Shown in pieces: positions 8,793-17,493 of a DNA stretch of 36,617 nucleotides (positions within the stretch are counted from its first letter, which is position 1; each line of letters opens with the position of its first letter). The position numbers and the translations under genes were made by a program. Origin of the DNA: Bacteroidaceae bacterium (GTDB lineage: Bacteria > Bacteroidota > Bacteroidia > Bacteroidales > Bacteroidaceae); contig JAFQBG010000024.1 of NCBI GenBank assembly GCA_017416705.1, forward strand, positions 1 to 36,617, given 5' to 3'. Below the pieces are notes generated by a model. It made no database searches and was not told where the DNA came from. It saw nothing but the letters and a program-made list of their open reading frames with translations.

Positions 8793-9182
8793 ATGGCAAA
8801 GAAAACAGTTGCAACAAAGAAAAGAAATGTGAAGGTTGGAGCCATGGGACAACTTCATGTACATTCGTCATTTAACAATATCATTGTTTGCCTTACTAAC
8901 GACGAAGGACAGGTTATCTCTTGGTCATCTGCCGGTAAGATGGGCTTCAGAGGTTCAAAGAAGAATACTCCCTACGCTGCACAGATGGCAGCAGAGGCTT
9001 GTTCAAAGATAGCATACGATTTGGGCTTGCGCAAGGTTAAGGCTTATGTGAAAGGTCCCGGTAATGGTCGTGAGTCGGCTATTCGTACGGTGCACGGTGC
9101 AGGTATCGAGGTTATCGAAATCGTTGACGTAACACCGCTACCACATAATGGTTGCCGTCCTCCGAAGAGAAGAAGAGTATAA
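8793..9182 (+). CDS. rpsK: 30S ribosomal protein uS11
   Basis: This 129-residue protein of the 30S platform lines the mRNA exit region. Typical blocks are [40 protein letters not shown] and the C-terminal [18 protein letters not shown]. It lies between rpsM and rpsD in the alpha-operon order. The N-terminus has a short lysine-rich extension ([15 protein letters not shown]), common in the family. Confidence 0.97.
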   Translation: MAKKTVATKKRNVKVGAMGQLHVHSSFNNIIVCLTNDEGQVISWSSAGKMGFRGSKKNTPYAAQMAAEACSKIAYDLGLRKVKAYVKGPGNGRESAIRTVHGAGIEVIEIVDVTPLPHNGCRPPKRRRV

Positions 9183-9206
9183 TGTTTATAAGTAAAGTAT
9201 TTAGAA

Positions 9207-9812
9207 ATGGCAAGATATATTGGACCTAAGAGCAAGATTGCACGTAAATTTGGCGAGCCTATTTTTGGCCCCGATAAAGTGCTTTCCAAGAAAAACTATG
9301 CTCCCGGTATGCATGGCAACAACCGTCGTCGTAAAACATCGGAGTATGGTATAATGTTAGCCGAGAAACAAAAGGCAAAATACACATACGGAGTATTGGA
9401 AAAACAATTCCGTAATGTATTCGAGAAAGCAGATTCAGCTCCCGGTATCACCGGTGAGGTACTTTTGCAGACTTTGGAGTCTCGTCTCGACAACATTGTT
9501 TACCGTTTAGGTATCGCTCCCACCCGTGCTGCTGCACGTCAGTTGGTTAGCCACCGTCACATTGTGGTTAATGGAAAAGTTTCGAACATTGCATCGCGCA
9601 TCATCAAACCCGGAGAAATCGTGGGTGTGCGTGAGCGTTCAAAATCACTCGAAGTTATCCAAAATGCTTTGGCAGGTGTAAACCACAGCAAATACTCTTG
9701 GTTGGAGTGGGATGAGTCGGCTATGGCAGGTAAGTTCATGAACGTACCCGAGCGTACCGAGATCCCCGAGAATATCAAGGAGCAATTAATCGTTGAGTTG
9801 TATAGCAAATAA
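9207..9812 (+). CDS. rpsD: 30S ribosomal protein uS4
   Basis: This 201-residue protein nucleates 30S assembly and is the alpha-operon translational repressor in E. coli. The N-terminal domain begins [20 protein letters not shown]. An S4 RNA-binding domain follows at about residues 93-150 ([20 protein letters not shown], then [13 protein letters not shown]). The zinc-binding cysteine cluster of the C-plus type is absent. It lies directly before rpoA. Confidence 0.97.
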   Translation: MARYIGPKSKIARKFGEPIFGPDKVLSKKNYAPGMHGNNRRRKTSEYGIMLAEKQKAKYTYGVLEKQFRNVFEKADSAPGITGEVLLQTLESRLDNIVYRLGIAPTRAAARQLVSHRHIVVNGKVSNIASRIIKPGEIVGVRERSKSLEVIQNALAGVNHSKYSWLEWDESAMAGKFMNVPERTEIPENIKEQLIVELYSK

Positions 9813-9821
9813 TAGATTATA

Positions 9822-10814
9822 ATGGCGATATTAACATTTCAAAAACCTGATAAGGTCGTAATGTTGGAGGCGAACGACTTTTTTGGCAAGTTCGAATTTC
9901 GTCCCCTTGAACCCGGCTTTGCAACAACCGTAGGTAATGCTTTACGTCGTATATTGCTTTCTTCGCTCGAAGGCTTTGCAATATGTACTATAAAAATAGC
10001 AGGTGTAGAGCACGAGTTTGCAACCGTACCCGGTGTAAAAGAGGATGTTACCAACATTATATTGAATCTGAAAAAGGTTCGATTTAAAAGAATAGTAGAG
10101 GAATTCGAAACCGAGAAAGTCTCTATCAATGTCGAGAATACCGAAATATTTACGGCCGGAGATATAGGAAAGTATTTAACCGGATTTGAAGTGTTAAATC
10201 CTGAGTTAGTCATTTGCCACCTCGATTCATCGGCTAAAATGCAGATTGAAATCAACATCAACAAAGGACGTGGTTATGTTCCCGCTGATGAAAACCGTGA
10301 GCTTTGTACTGAGCCCACTATGATTCCAATCGACTCGATATACACTCCTATTCGTAACGTTATGTACCAGCGCGAGCCGTTCCGTGTAGAGCAGAACACC
10401 GACTACGATAAGCTGGTTATAGAGGTTACAACAGATGGTTCTATACATCCGAAGGATGCACTTAAAGAGGCTGCAAAAATACTCATTTACCATTTCATGT
10501 TGTTCTCCGATGAGAAGATTGCTATTGAGGCAAGCGACATTGACGGCAACGAGGAATTTGATGAGGAGGTATTGCACATGCGTCAATTGTTAAAGAGCAA
10601 GCTCGTTGATTTGAACCTTTCGGTACGCGCTCTCAACTGTTTGAAGGCTGCCGATGTCGAGACACTCGGACAACTTGTTCAATACAACAAAAACGACCTT
10701 CTTAAGTTCCGTAACTTCGGTAAGAAATCGCTCACTGAGCTTGATGATTTGCTAGAGAGTCTGAATCTTTCGTTTGGAACCGATATTTCAAAATATAAAT
10801 TAGATAAAGAATAA
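9822..10814 (+). CDS. rpoA: RNA polymerase alpha subunit
   Basis: This 330-residue core polymerase subunit nucleates assembly of beta and beta-prime. The N-terminal dimerisation domain shows [20 protein letters not shown] (about residues 32-51). The C-terminal domain at about residues 260-325, which contacts UP elements and activators, shows [20 protein letters not shown] and [19 protein letters not shown]. Full length for the family. Ten nucleotides separate it from rpsD and 2 nt from rplQ, the conserved alpha-operon order. Confidence 0.98.
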   Translation: MAILTFQKPDKVVMLEANDFFGKFEFRPLEPGFATTVGNALRRILLSSLEGFAICTIKIAGVEHEFATVPGVKEDVTNIILNLKKVRFKRIVEEFETEKVSINVENTEIFTAGDIGKYLTGFEVLNPELVICHLDSSAKMQIEININKGRGYVPADENRELCTEPTMIPIDSIYTPIRNVMYQREPFRVEQNTDYDKLVIEVTTDGSIHPKDALKEAAKILIYHFMLFSDEKIAIEASDIDGNEEFDEEVLHMRQLLKSKLVDLNLSVRALNCLKAADVETLGQLVQYNKNDLLKFRNFGKKSLTELDDLLESLNLSFGTDISKYKLDKE

Positions 10815-10816
10815 TC

Positions 10817-11290
10817 ATGAGACATAAGAAATCTTTCAACCATTTGGGTCGTACTGCATCTCACAGAAAGGCTATGCTTTCGAACATGGCAATATCTTTG
10901 ATAATGCACAAAAGAATCACTACGACTCTTGCAAAGGCAAAAGAACTCAAAAAATTCGTTGAGCCTTTGATAACAAAATCAAAAGACGACACAACAAATT
11001 CTCGTCGCGTAGTATTCAGCTATCTTCAAAACAAAGAGGCTGTAACAGAACTATTCAAAGAAATTTCAGTAAAAGTGGCTGAGCGCCCCGGTGGTTACAC
11101 ACGTATCATCAAGTTGGGTACTCGTCCCGGTGACGCAGCTGAGATGTGCTTTATAGAACTTGTTGACTACAACGAGAACATGGCTAAAACAGCAGCTAAA
11201 AAGACTCGTCGTCGTCGTTCTACAAAAAAGGTTGATGCTCCTGCTGCAGAGGTTGCAGCAACAGAAGAAGCTACACCAACAGCTGAATAA
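10817..11290 (+). CDS. rplQ: 50S ribosomal protein bL17 with acidic/Ala-rich tail
   Basis: This 157-residue protein sits by the peptide exit tunnel. The core begins [20 protein letters not shown] and contains the L17 block [20 protein letters not shown] and ending [20 protein letters not shown]. Beyond the core, the last 40 or so residues form a low-complexity tail: first basic ([11 protein letters not shown]), then Ala/Glu/Thr-rich. Such tails are common in Bacteroidota L17. It is the last gene of the cluster and is followed by a strong terminator. Confidence 0.96.
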   Translation: MRHKKSFNHLGRTASHRKAMLSNMAISLIMHKRITTTLAKAKELKKFVEPLITKSKDDTTNSRRVVFSYLQNKEAVTELFKEISVKVAERPGGYTRIIKLGTRPGDAAEMCFIELVDYNENMAKTAAKKTRRRRSTKKVDAPAAEVAATEEATPTAE

Positions 11291-11309
11291 TTACTTACTT
11301 AATAGATGT

Positions 11310-11349
11310 ACGAGGACAACCGTGAGGTTGTCCTCGTATTGTTTTTATT
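11310..11349 (+). terminator. intrinsic terminator of the ribosomal supercluster
   Basis: A perfect 11-bp stem (11310-11320 paired with 11327-11337) with the 6-nt loop CGTGAG is followed by a T-rich run (ATTGTTTTTATTA). It lies 20 nt past the rplQ stop codon, at the end of the operon. Confidence 0.92.
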
Positions 11350-11519
11350 ATTTTTAAAGGGATGGGATTTTGTGTGTGCAAATTCGTTGTTTTCCGTTGC
11401 CTTGCCCTATGCAATGCGATGCCTGCTTATGGTGGCTGTTATATCCTCCTTCGCACTCCTGATAGGGTATATTTTAATATTTTTACATTCATAATATCTG
11501 TTATGTCATTCTTATGTAT

Positions 11520-11527
11520 TATCTTCG
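11520..11527 (+). promoter_or_regulatory. candidate -7 promoter box for the lipoprotein-metY-pgeF unit
   Basis: TATCTTCG matches the Bacteroides -7 consensus TAnnTTTG with one change. A possible -33 element, TCTG at 11497-11500, lies 19 nt upstream. It sits 20 nt before the ATG at 11548. The rest of the 11350-11547 spacer holds no gene I can support. Confidence 0.45.
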
Positions 11528-11547
11528 CCACATAAAATTATAAGTTA

Positions 11548-12219
11548 ATGAAGCGTATTTATAATTTAATATTCATACTGCTGTTGCTGTCGTCTTGTTC
11601 CATACAGAATAGTCGGCAGGCAAGTGGCACCATGGTTGGTTTGCAGTTAGGTACCATCGTTGGCGGCGCTGTCGGTGGTGTTTCCTCCCATTCTTATAGT
11701 GGGCAGCTGATGGGCACAGCCATAGGTGCTATAACGGGCGCAGCGGTAGGCAATGTAATAAACAAACCCCACGAACAGACGGCGCAACAGCAAGCAGGAA
11801 CGTCGCCAAGCAAAAAAGAGAGCAAGGTCGAGGCCAACCGCGTCAAGATAGAGCAATTGGTGGAACAGTCTTCCAATAAAATGGATGTTACGCTCCGTAA
11901 TGTCAATTTTAAAAATTCCGATGGCGCAGCAGCCCTGATGGCCGATGGCTATGGCAAATTATCGTTTGATATATATAACTATGGTGACATGGCGGTCACA
12001 GTCTATCCCATGGTGCAGTGCAGCAGCAACGACATAATATTCTCGGAAATGACGCCGGTGCAGTCGCTTGCTCCCGAGGAGGGGGTACGTTATACTCTCA
12101 CCGTATATGGCAACAGCACACTAATTGACGGTAGCCACGATATTACGATATATCTGTCTGTGGATAATTCCGAATATGTGCCGGTACATAAATTAAAGAT
12201 AATAACCGAAAACAGATAA
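11548..12219 (+). CDS. glycine-zipper lipoprotein
   Basis: This 223-residue predicted lipoprotein has an N-terminal signal ending in the lipobox LSSC, with Cys17 as the lipidation site. Residues about 30-70 form glycine-zipper repeats (GTIVGGAVGGV and GQLMGTAIGAITGAAVGNVI), as in outer-membrane lipoproteins that insert into or span membranes. A Gln/Lys-rich linker follows. The C-terminal part, from about residue 110, is rich in beta-strand patterns (KLSFDIYNYGDMAVTVYPMV) and may be an immunoglobulin-like or CARDB-like sandwich; that is inference. It is a probable outer-membrane or periplasmic protein of unknown role. metY starts 4 nt after its stop. Confidence 0.8.
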   Translation: MKRIYNLIFILLLLSSCSIQNSRQASGTMVGLQLGTIVGGAVGGVSSHSYSGQLMGTAIGAITGAAVGNVINKPHEQTAQQQAGTSPSKKESKVEANRVKIEQLVEQSSNKMDVTLRNVNFKNSDGAAALMADGYGKLSFDIYNYGDMAVTVYPMVQCSSNDIIFSEMTPVQSLAPEEGVRYTLTVYGNSTLIDGSHDITIYLSVDNSEYVPVHKLKIITENR

Positions 12220-12223
12220 CACA

Positions 12224-13507
12224 ATGCAAAAGAAAATGAACTTAGGCACACTGTGTGTGCAAGCAGGATGGGCACCCAAAAAAGGGGAACCGCGTGTATT
12301 GCCCATATATCAGAGCACAACATTCAAATACGATACAAGCGAGCAGATGGCACGCCTTTTCGACTTGGAGGACTCGGGATATTTTTATTCTCGTTTACAA
12401 AACCCCACTGTGGATGCCGTGGGTGCTAAAATAGCTGCACTCGAAGGGGGCGTAGGTGCTGTGATGACAGCGTCGGGACAGGCTGCAAACTTCTATGCAA
12501 TATTTAATATATGTCAGTCGGGCGACCATTTTGTTTCTGCCACAACAATATATGGCGGCACATACAATTTGTTCTCGGTGACAATGAAAAAACTTGGCAT
12601 CGAAGTAACATTCGTCGATGCCGATGCACCGGCCGAGGAGATACAAAAAGCATTTCGTCCCAACACGAAAGCACTTTTTGGCGAGACAATCTCCAACCCC
12701 AGCGTCAATGTTCTGGATATAGAAAAATTTGCGACCATAGCACACAAAAACGGAGTGCCACTGATAGTGGATAATACCTTTGCCACACCCGTTAACTGCC
12801 GTCCGTTTGAATGGGGTGCCGACATTGTTACACACTCCACAACAAAATACATGGATGGCCATGCAGTGGCTGTTGGTGGCGCAGTGGTAGATAGCGGTAA
12901 TTTTGACTGGGAACTCTATCACGACAAATATACCATGCTCACCGAACCCGATGACTCATATCATGGGCTCACCTATACAAAATCATTCGGCAAGGCAGCA
13001 TATATCACAAAAATGGTTGCCCAGCTCATGCGCGACCTTGGCTCCATGATGTCGCCCGAGAATGCCTTCCTGCTGAACTTGGGGCTTGAAACGCTCCATT
13101 TGCGCATGCCCCGACACTGCGACAATGCGCAGCGCGTGGCAGAATATTTGCAAAGTCATCCCAAGGTGGCTTGGGTAAATTATTGCGGTCTGCCCGATAG
13201 CAACTATTATAATCTGGCAAAGAAATATCTGCCTCATGGTGCATGCGGCGTGATGGCGTTCGGAGTTAAAGGAAGCAAGGAGGATGCCATACGTTTCATG
13301 GATAGCTTGAACTTTGTTGCTATTGTGACACACGTGGCCGATGCTCGCTCATGTATATTGCACCCGGCAAGCCACACACACCGCCAGCTATCCGACGAGC
13401 AGCTGCTCGAAGCAGGAATAGCTCCCGACCTCATGCGTTTGTCTGTGGGAATAGAGGATGCCGAGGATATTATAGCCGACCTGCAACAGGCCTTGGAAAA
13501 ACTATAA
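12224..13507 (+). CDS. metY: O-acetylhomoserine sulfhydrylase family PLP enzyme
   Basis: This 427-residue cytosolic enzyme belongs to the Cys/Met metabolism PLP family (fold type I). The PLP lysine is Lys208 in HSTTKYMDGH, the cofactor-aspartate region is PLIVDNTFATP, and SRLQNPTVDAVGAKIAALEG is typical. The length and the insert with LTEPDDSYHGLTYT favour O-acetylhomoserine aminocarboxypropyltransferase (MetY), which makes homocysteine from O-acetylhomoserine and sulfide, over cystathionine gamma-synthase. Substrate is inferred from family. A second ATG at 12236 (MNLGTLCVQAGW) is an equally plausible start. The stop overlaps the next start by one base (TAATG). Confidence 0.88.
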   Translation: MQKKMNLGTLCVQAGWAPKKGEPRVLPIYQSTTFKYDTSEQMARLFDLEDSGYFYSRLQNPTVDAVGAKIAALEGGVGAVMTASGQAANFYAIFNICQSGDHFVSATTIYGGTYNLFSVTMKKLGIEVTFVDADAPAEEIQKAFRPNTKALFGETISNPSVNVLDIEKFATIAHKNGVPLIVDNTFATPVNCRPFEWGADIVTHSTTKYMDGHAVAVGGAVVDSGNFDWELYHDKYTMLTEPDDSYHGLTYTKSFGKAAYITKMVAQLMRDLGSMMSPENAFLLNLGLETLHLRMPRHCDNAQRVAEYLQSHPKVAWVNYCGLPDSNYYNLAKKYLPHGACGVMAFGVKGSKEDAIRFMDSLNFVAIVTHVADARSCILHPASHTHRQLSDEQLLEAGIAPDLMRLSVGIEDAEDIIADLQQALEKL

Positions 13508-14280
13508 TGGAATTTGTAGAATACAAAATAGGGGAGGGCGTGCGAGCCTTCTCCACTACACGTAAGGGTGGCGTAAGCAATGGTGCCTACGCTACTTTCA
13601 ATATTACCGATTATTGTAACGACGACAACAACCGCGTGCAGCAAAATCGTCTGTTGCTGTGCAATGCGTTGGGCATATCCGAGGAGCGACTTATCCTTCC
13701 GCGACAGACTCATGGCGACAACGTGTTGTGTATAGACAGCGATTTCCTGCTGTTGCCACGCGATGTACAGCGCAAGCAGTTATATGGCGTCGATGCAGTA
13801 GTGACGTCACTGCCACGTTGTTGCATAGGGGTGTCCACAGCCGATTGCATCCCCCTGTTGATGTACGATTGCAAGAAACGCGTTGTGGCGGCCGTTCATG
13901 CAGGGTGGCGTGGCACAGTCGCACGCATTGCCGAAAACGCTTTACAGACGATGACGCAACGCTACGGCACGCAACCAACCGATATATGCGCAGTGATAGG
14001 CCCGGGAATATCGCTTGCGGCTTTCGAAGTAGGCAATGAGGTGTACGATGCCTTCCATGCGGCAGGATTTCCAATGCAACGCATAGCGCAGAAAATAGCA
14101 AGCAAGTGGCATATCGACCTGTGGGAAGCAAACCGCTTGCAACTGCTTGGCTGTGGTGTCATGGAGGAGCAAATTTCAGTAAGCGGTATATGCACATACA
14201 GTCGTCACGACGAATTTTTCTCGGCACGACGCCTTGGTATAAATTCCGGTAGAATATTCAATGGAATAATGATGGAGTAG
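13507..14280 (+). CDS. pgeF: PgeF/YfiH laccase-domain protein
   Basis: This 257-residue protein belongs to the multicopper-oxidase-like laccase-domain family. Members include E. coli YfiH (PgeF), reported to hydrolyse wrongly made muropeptide linkages, and relatives reported to act on purine nucleosides. The metal-binding set is present: His69 (RQTHG), Cys114 (STADCIP) and His131 (VHAGWRGT). The C-terminal SARRLGINSGRIFNG replaces the usual FxSxRR-like end. The ATG overlaps the metY stop as TAATG, so the 257-residue start is preferred over longer in-frame extensions. It is the last gene before a convergent terminator. Confidence 0.9.
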   Translation: MEFVEYKIGEGVRAFSTTRKGGVSNGAYATFNITDYCNDDNNRVQQNRLLLCNALGISEERLILPRQTHGDNVLCIDSDFLLLPRDVQRKQLYGVDAVVTSLPRCCIGVSTADCIPLLMYDCKKRVVAAVHAGWRGTVARIAENALQTMTQRYGTQPTDICAVIGPGISLAAFEVGNEVYDAFHAAGFPMQRIAQKIASKWHIDLWEANRLQLLGCGVMEEQISVSGICTYSRHDEFFSARRLGINSGRIFNGIMME

Positions 14281-14496
14281 GGGTTTATAACTGTTCAAAT
14301 ACAAATCCTTTATAATCCAAAAAACAACCACTTGATGCAGGCAATTAACCATAATGGGCTAATTTTACATTCTGTAACATGGTTAGCGATGGATGAATGT
14401 TGTTTGTATAGTGCTGCCTATTCTCATTGTGCCGATGTTCTTGCTTGGGACATAACTCAATAGGGAGGTCTTGTAAAAAGGCCTATGAGGTTGCTA
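14281..14496. other. spacer without a supported gene
   Basis: Between pgeF and the convergent terminator lie about 215 nt. The only forward frame with an ATG is 42 codons (14335-14463). It shows no recognisable motif, repeat or start signal, and I do not support it as a gene. Confidence 0.5.
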
Positions 14497-14541
14497 AAAT
14501 CGAAAAAGGCTTGCAGTGTGTCTGCAAGCCTTTTTCGATTT
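14497..14541. terminator. bidirectional terminator between pgeF and nuoN
   Basis: A perfect 20-bp stem (14497-14516 with 14522-14541) encloses the 5-nt loop TGTGT. The arms are GC-rich near the loop (GGCTTGCAG) and end in A- and T-tracts, so the hairpin is followed by T residues when read from either strand. It lies between the converging ends of pgeF (+) and the nuo operon (-), where a two-way terminator is expected. Confidence 0.9.
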
Positions 14542-14552
14542 ATTAAATACTG

Positions 14553-15974
14553 TTAGAATGTCAGTTTGTCTATGCCTATATATACAAAACTGCAAATTCC
14601 CAATAGGATGATACCCAATAGGCATGCTCCAAGGCTTATGCGTGCAAAAAGGTCGCATTTGACGTGCGGAATGGGATTGTCGTTGGGCGTTATGTACATG
14701 GCCTTTACTATAAGCAGGTAGTAATAGAGCGAAATAACGGTGTTTATAAGGGCTATAAATACCAATACGATAAATCCGGCATCGAATGCGCTCATGAACA
14801 CAAAGAACTTACTGAAAAAGCCTGCAAAGGGTGGTATTCCGGCAAGCGAGAACAGTGCCAATGTCATGAGCAACGACAAACGGGGATTGGTCTTGTAGAG
14901 CCCGTTGCAGTCGTCTCGTACAATCTCGCCCTCTTTGGCATGCTCGATCGTTTCTATTATGCCGAACACGGCAAGGTTAGCTACTATGTACACAAGTATA
15001 TAATAGACCATAGAACTCATGCCTTGTGCGGTGCCGCCAATTACTGCAAGCATGATATATCCTGCCTGCGATATGCTGCTGAACGCCATAAATCGTTTCA
15101 GATTGGTTTGTTTTATGGCAAACAGGTTGGCTATGGTGATGCTGGCTACTATGAGTATGTATAGCATTAATTGCCATTGTGCCGTCATCGGCGCGAATAC
15201 TTTTGTGAGTATGGTAAACAGTGTGAATACGGCTGCTCCCTTCGAAATAACCGACAAATATGCTGTCACAACGGTGGGTGCTCCTTGGTAACTGTCGGCG
15301 GTCCATAGGTGGAACGGTACCAATGATATTTTAAATCCCAATCCCGAGAAGAACATTACCATGGCAAAAATCTGCATGGGCGAGCCGGTTATTCCTGCTA
15401 TCATATCGTCGAAATATAGTGTGCCTGTTGTTCCATAGAGAAACGAAATTCCGTATAGCATGGCAGCAGAAGCAAACATCGATGTCAGCACATATTTTAT
15501 TCCGGCTTCGGCCGAGTGGTGGCGGTATTTGTCGAATGCAACAAGGCATGCCAAGGGAAGCGATGCCAGCTCCATTCCTATGTAGAACAATAGAAAATGG
15601 CGTGCGCTAAGCATGAAGTACATTCCAACAAGGGTGCTGAGCAATAATATGTAGAACTCGCCTTGTTTGTAATAGGTGTGTGTGCTACGCAACCATCGAT
15701 GGGCTTGCAGTATCACCAGTGCACTGCCAAACGTAAGCATCGCTTTCATTAATGCAATCATGCTGTTTGTATAGTACATGCCACCGAAGAGTGTCTGTTC
15801 CTTGCCGCCGAATTCCATACATACATATACGTGTGGGATAATAAGCAGGCATACCATTGCATGGAACATACGTCTGTATCGGCCTGTTGCAACAAGGTCG
15901 AATATCAATATGGCAACGAAGATGGCCAATAGGCTCACCTCGGGTATCATCGAGAAGAATTGTGAGTAATTCAT
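14553..15974 (-). CDS. nuoN: complex I subunit NuoN (antiporter-like)
   Basis: This 473-residue membrane protein has about 14 predicted helices and is one of three antiporter-like proton-pumping subunits. The key TM5 glutamate is Glu135 (IGMELASLP), and a lysine-containing segment follows ([11 protein letters not shown]). The conserved [11 protein letters not shown]-like block and [14 protein letters not shown] match the proton-conducting family pattern. It is the last gene of the nuo operon, 10 nt downstream of nuoM, and is followed by the bidirectional terminator. Confidence 0.94.
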   Translation of the reverse strand: MNYSQFFSMIPEVSLLAIFVAILIFDLVATGRYRRMFHAMVCLLIIPHVYVCMEFGGKEQTLFGGMYYTNSMIALMKAMLTFGSALVILQAHRWLRSTHTYYKQGEFYILLLSTLVGMYFMLSARHFLLFYIGMELASLPLACLVAFDKYRHHSAEAGIKYVLTSMFASAAMLYGISFLYGTTGTLYFDDMIAGITGSPMQIFAMVMFFSGLGFKISLVPFHLWTADSYQGAPTVVTAYLSVISKGAAVFTLFTILTKVFAPMTAQWQLMLYILIVASITIANLFAIKQTNLKRFMAFSSISQAGYIMLAVIGGTAQGMSSMVYYILVYIVANLAVFGIIETIEHAKEGEIVRDDCNGLYKTNPRLSLLMTLALFSLAGIPPFAGFFSKFFVFMSAFDAGFIVLVFIALINTVISLYYYLLIVKAMYITPNDNPIPHVKCDLFARISLGACLLGIILLGICSFVYIGIDKLTF

Positions 15975-15984
15975 ATATTTTTGT

Positions 15985-17469
15985 CTATGGTCTTAAATTT
16001 GTGATAATGTCTCCTACTCCGCTGTTAATGAGGTCGCTGACCCACATGGGGGCAATGCCGAGGCCTGCAACGCATATAACAAGGCATATAACGGTGAAAC
16101 GCTCGTCCCAAGTGGCGTCGCTAAGTTTTTTGTGTTCTTCGTTTGTGGGCTCGCCATAAAGTATTTTGCCTACAACACGCAGTATATAAACGGCTGTTAT
16201 GACAATGCTTGTACATGCTATGATGGTTACTGCGCGGTGGAATGTGTCATCTACCATGAAGGCTCCCACAAAAATTGTCATTTCGGCAATGAAACCGCTG
16301 AAACCGGGAAGTCCAAGGTTGGCAAGGCCGGCAATGACATAGCCCACAGCAAGGAAGGGCATTATCTTCATAAGTCCTTGCATCTGACGTATGTCACGTG
16401 TGTGTGTACGTCCGTATATCATGCCGATGAGCGCAAAGAATAGCGCGGTCATAAGTCCATGGGAAAGCATTTGCAGTATGGCGCCGGTGCACGATGTCTG
16501 TGTCATCATGAGGATGGCAAAAAGCACCAGTCCGCAGTGCGATACCGATGAATAGGCGTTTATATATTTAAGGTCGGTCTGGCTTATTGCGCTTAACGCT
16601 CCATAGACAACGCTTATGGTTGTCAGTATGATAAATATCCATGCCAAATCGTTTGCGGCTTGGGGAAGCAGGTACATGGCTATTCTGAAACAGCCGTAAC
16701 CGCCCAATTTCATTAGTACACCTGCATGCAGCATGGATACCGATGTGGGTGCGCTTGCATGGCCGTCGGGGCTCCATGTGTGGAATGGGAACAGGGCACC
16801 AAGCACGCCAAAACCAATAAAAGTAAGCGGGAAGAAAATATACTGAATGTCGGTCGGTATGTTGTTCAATTGTGCTATCTCGTGAATATTCATCGTGGTG
16901 GCACCACTGCCGTAATATATACCTAAAATACCCATAAGCAGAAAGGCCGAGCCACCCATCAGCATCAGGGTTAGTTTCATTGCCGAATACTCTTTTTTGC
17001 CGCTACCCCAAACGCCAATCAGCAGGTACATGGGGATGAGCGCTGTTTCGTAGAACATGAACATGGCAAACATATCGGTGGTGATGAAAAAGCCATATAC
17101 TCCCAACGACAGCAATACATACCACAGGAAAAACTCTTTTGTCTGCGGTTTAATGTTCCACGACGCGAATGTGCCGGTGAATACTATTATGGAGGATAAT
17201 AGCAACATGGCTACCGATATTCCATCGACACCAATAGAGTAGCATATATTCAGCGAGGGAAACCAGCTCCACGAATTGCAATATAATTGTGGGGCTGTAA
17301 CGCCTGCCGAGCGTAAAGCAATAAAGTCGATGGTAAGATACACCGACAAGGCAAGTAACAGTGTCGAGCCTGCTACCATCACCGTGCGTATTTGCTTGAT
17401 ATTGCGACATAACCACAATGCAAAAAGCATTACTAACGGTATGAGTACGAATAGATTAAGTATATTCAT
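15985..17469 (-). CDS. nuoM: complex I subunit NuoM (antiporter-like)
   Basis: This 494-residue membrane subunit is the middle antiporter-like pump module. The essential TM5 glutamate is visible as Glu141 in [18 protein letters not shown], and the conserved block with [20 protein letters not shown] is present, followed by [13 protein letters not shown]. Length is near the usual 490-510 residues. It lies 24 nt after nuoL and 10 nt before nuoN. Confidence 0.95.
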   Translation of the reverse strand: MNILNLFVLIPLVMLFALWLCRNIKQIRTVMVAGSTLLLALSVYLTIDFIALRSAGVTAPQLYCNSWSWFPSLNICYSIGVDGISVAMLLLSSIIVFTGTFASWNIKPQTKEFFLWYVLLSLGVYGFFITTDMFAMFMFYETALIPMYLLIGVWGSGKKEYSAMKLTLMLMGGSAFLLMGILGIYYGSGATTMNIHEIAQLNNIPTDIQYIFFPLTFIGFGVLGALFPFHTWSPDGHASAPTSVSMLHAGVLMKLGGYGCFRIAMYLLPQAANDLAWIFIILTTISVVYGALSAISQTDLKYINAYSSVSHCGLVLFAILMMTQTSCTGAILQMLSHGLMTALFFALIGMIYGRTHTRDIRQMQGLMKIMPFLAVGYVIAGLANLGLPGFSGFIAEMTIFVGAFMVDDTFHRAVTIIACTSIVITAVYILRVVGKILYGEPTNEEHKKLSDATWDERFTVICLVICVAGLGIAPMWVSDLINSGVGDIITNLRP

Positions 17470-17493
17470 TGTTGTTCTGTTATTGCGTGTTTA

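Noticed and set aside
11370-11460. Possible fourth, minus-strand copy of the intergenic repeat
   Set aside because: Only short matches such as GCAATGC and CTATGC were found. The GTAACC core is missing, so similarity is not above chance by eye.
11362-11535. 57-codon hydrophobic open frame downstream of the ribosomal terminator
   Set aside because: It overlaps the promoter-like box of the next gene, has no ribosome site, no recognisable motif and an odd Cys/Phe-rich composition expected of AT-rich spacer.
14335-14463. 42-codon forward frame between pgeF and the terminator
   Set aside because: No motif, start signal or conserved pattern; the reverse strand of the region suggests no known transposase remnant that I could confirm.
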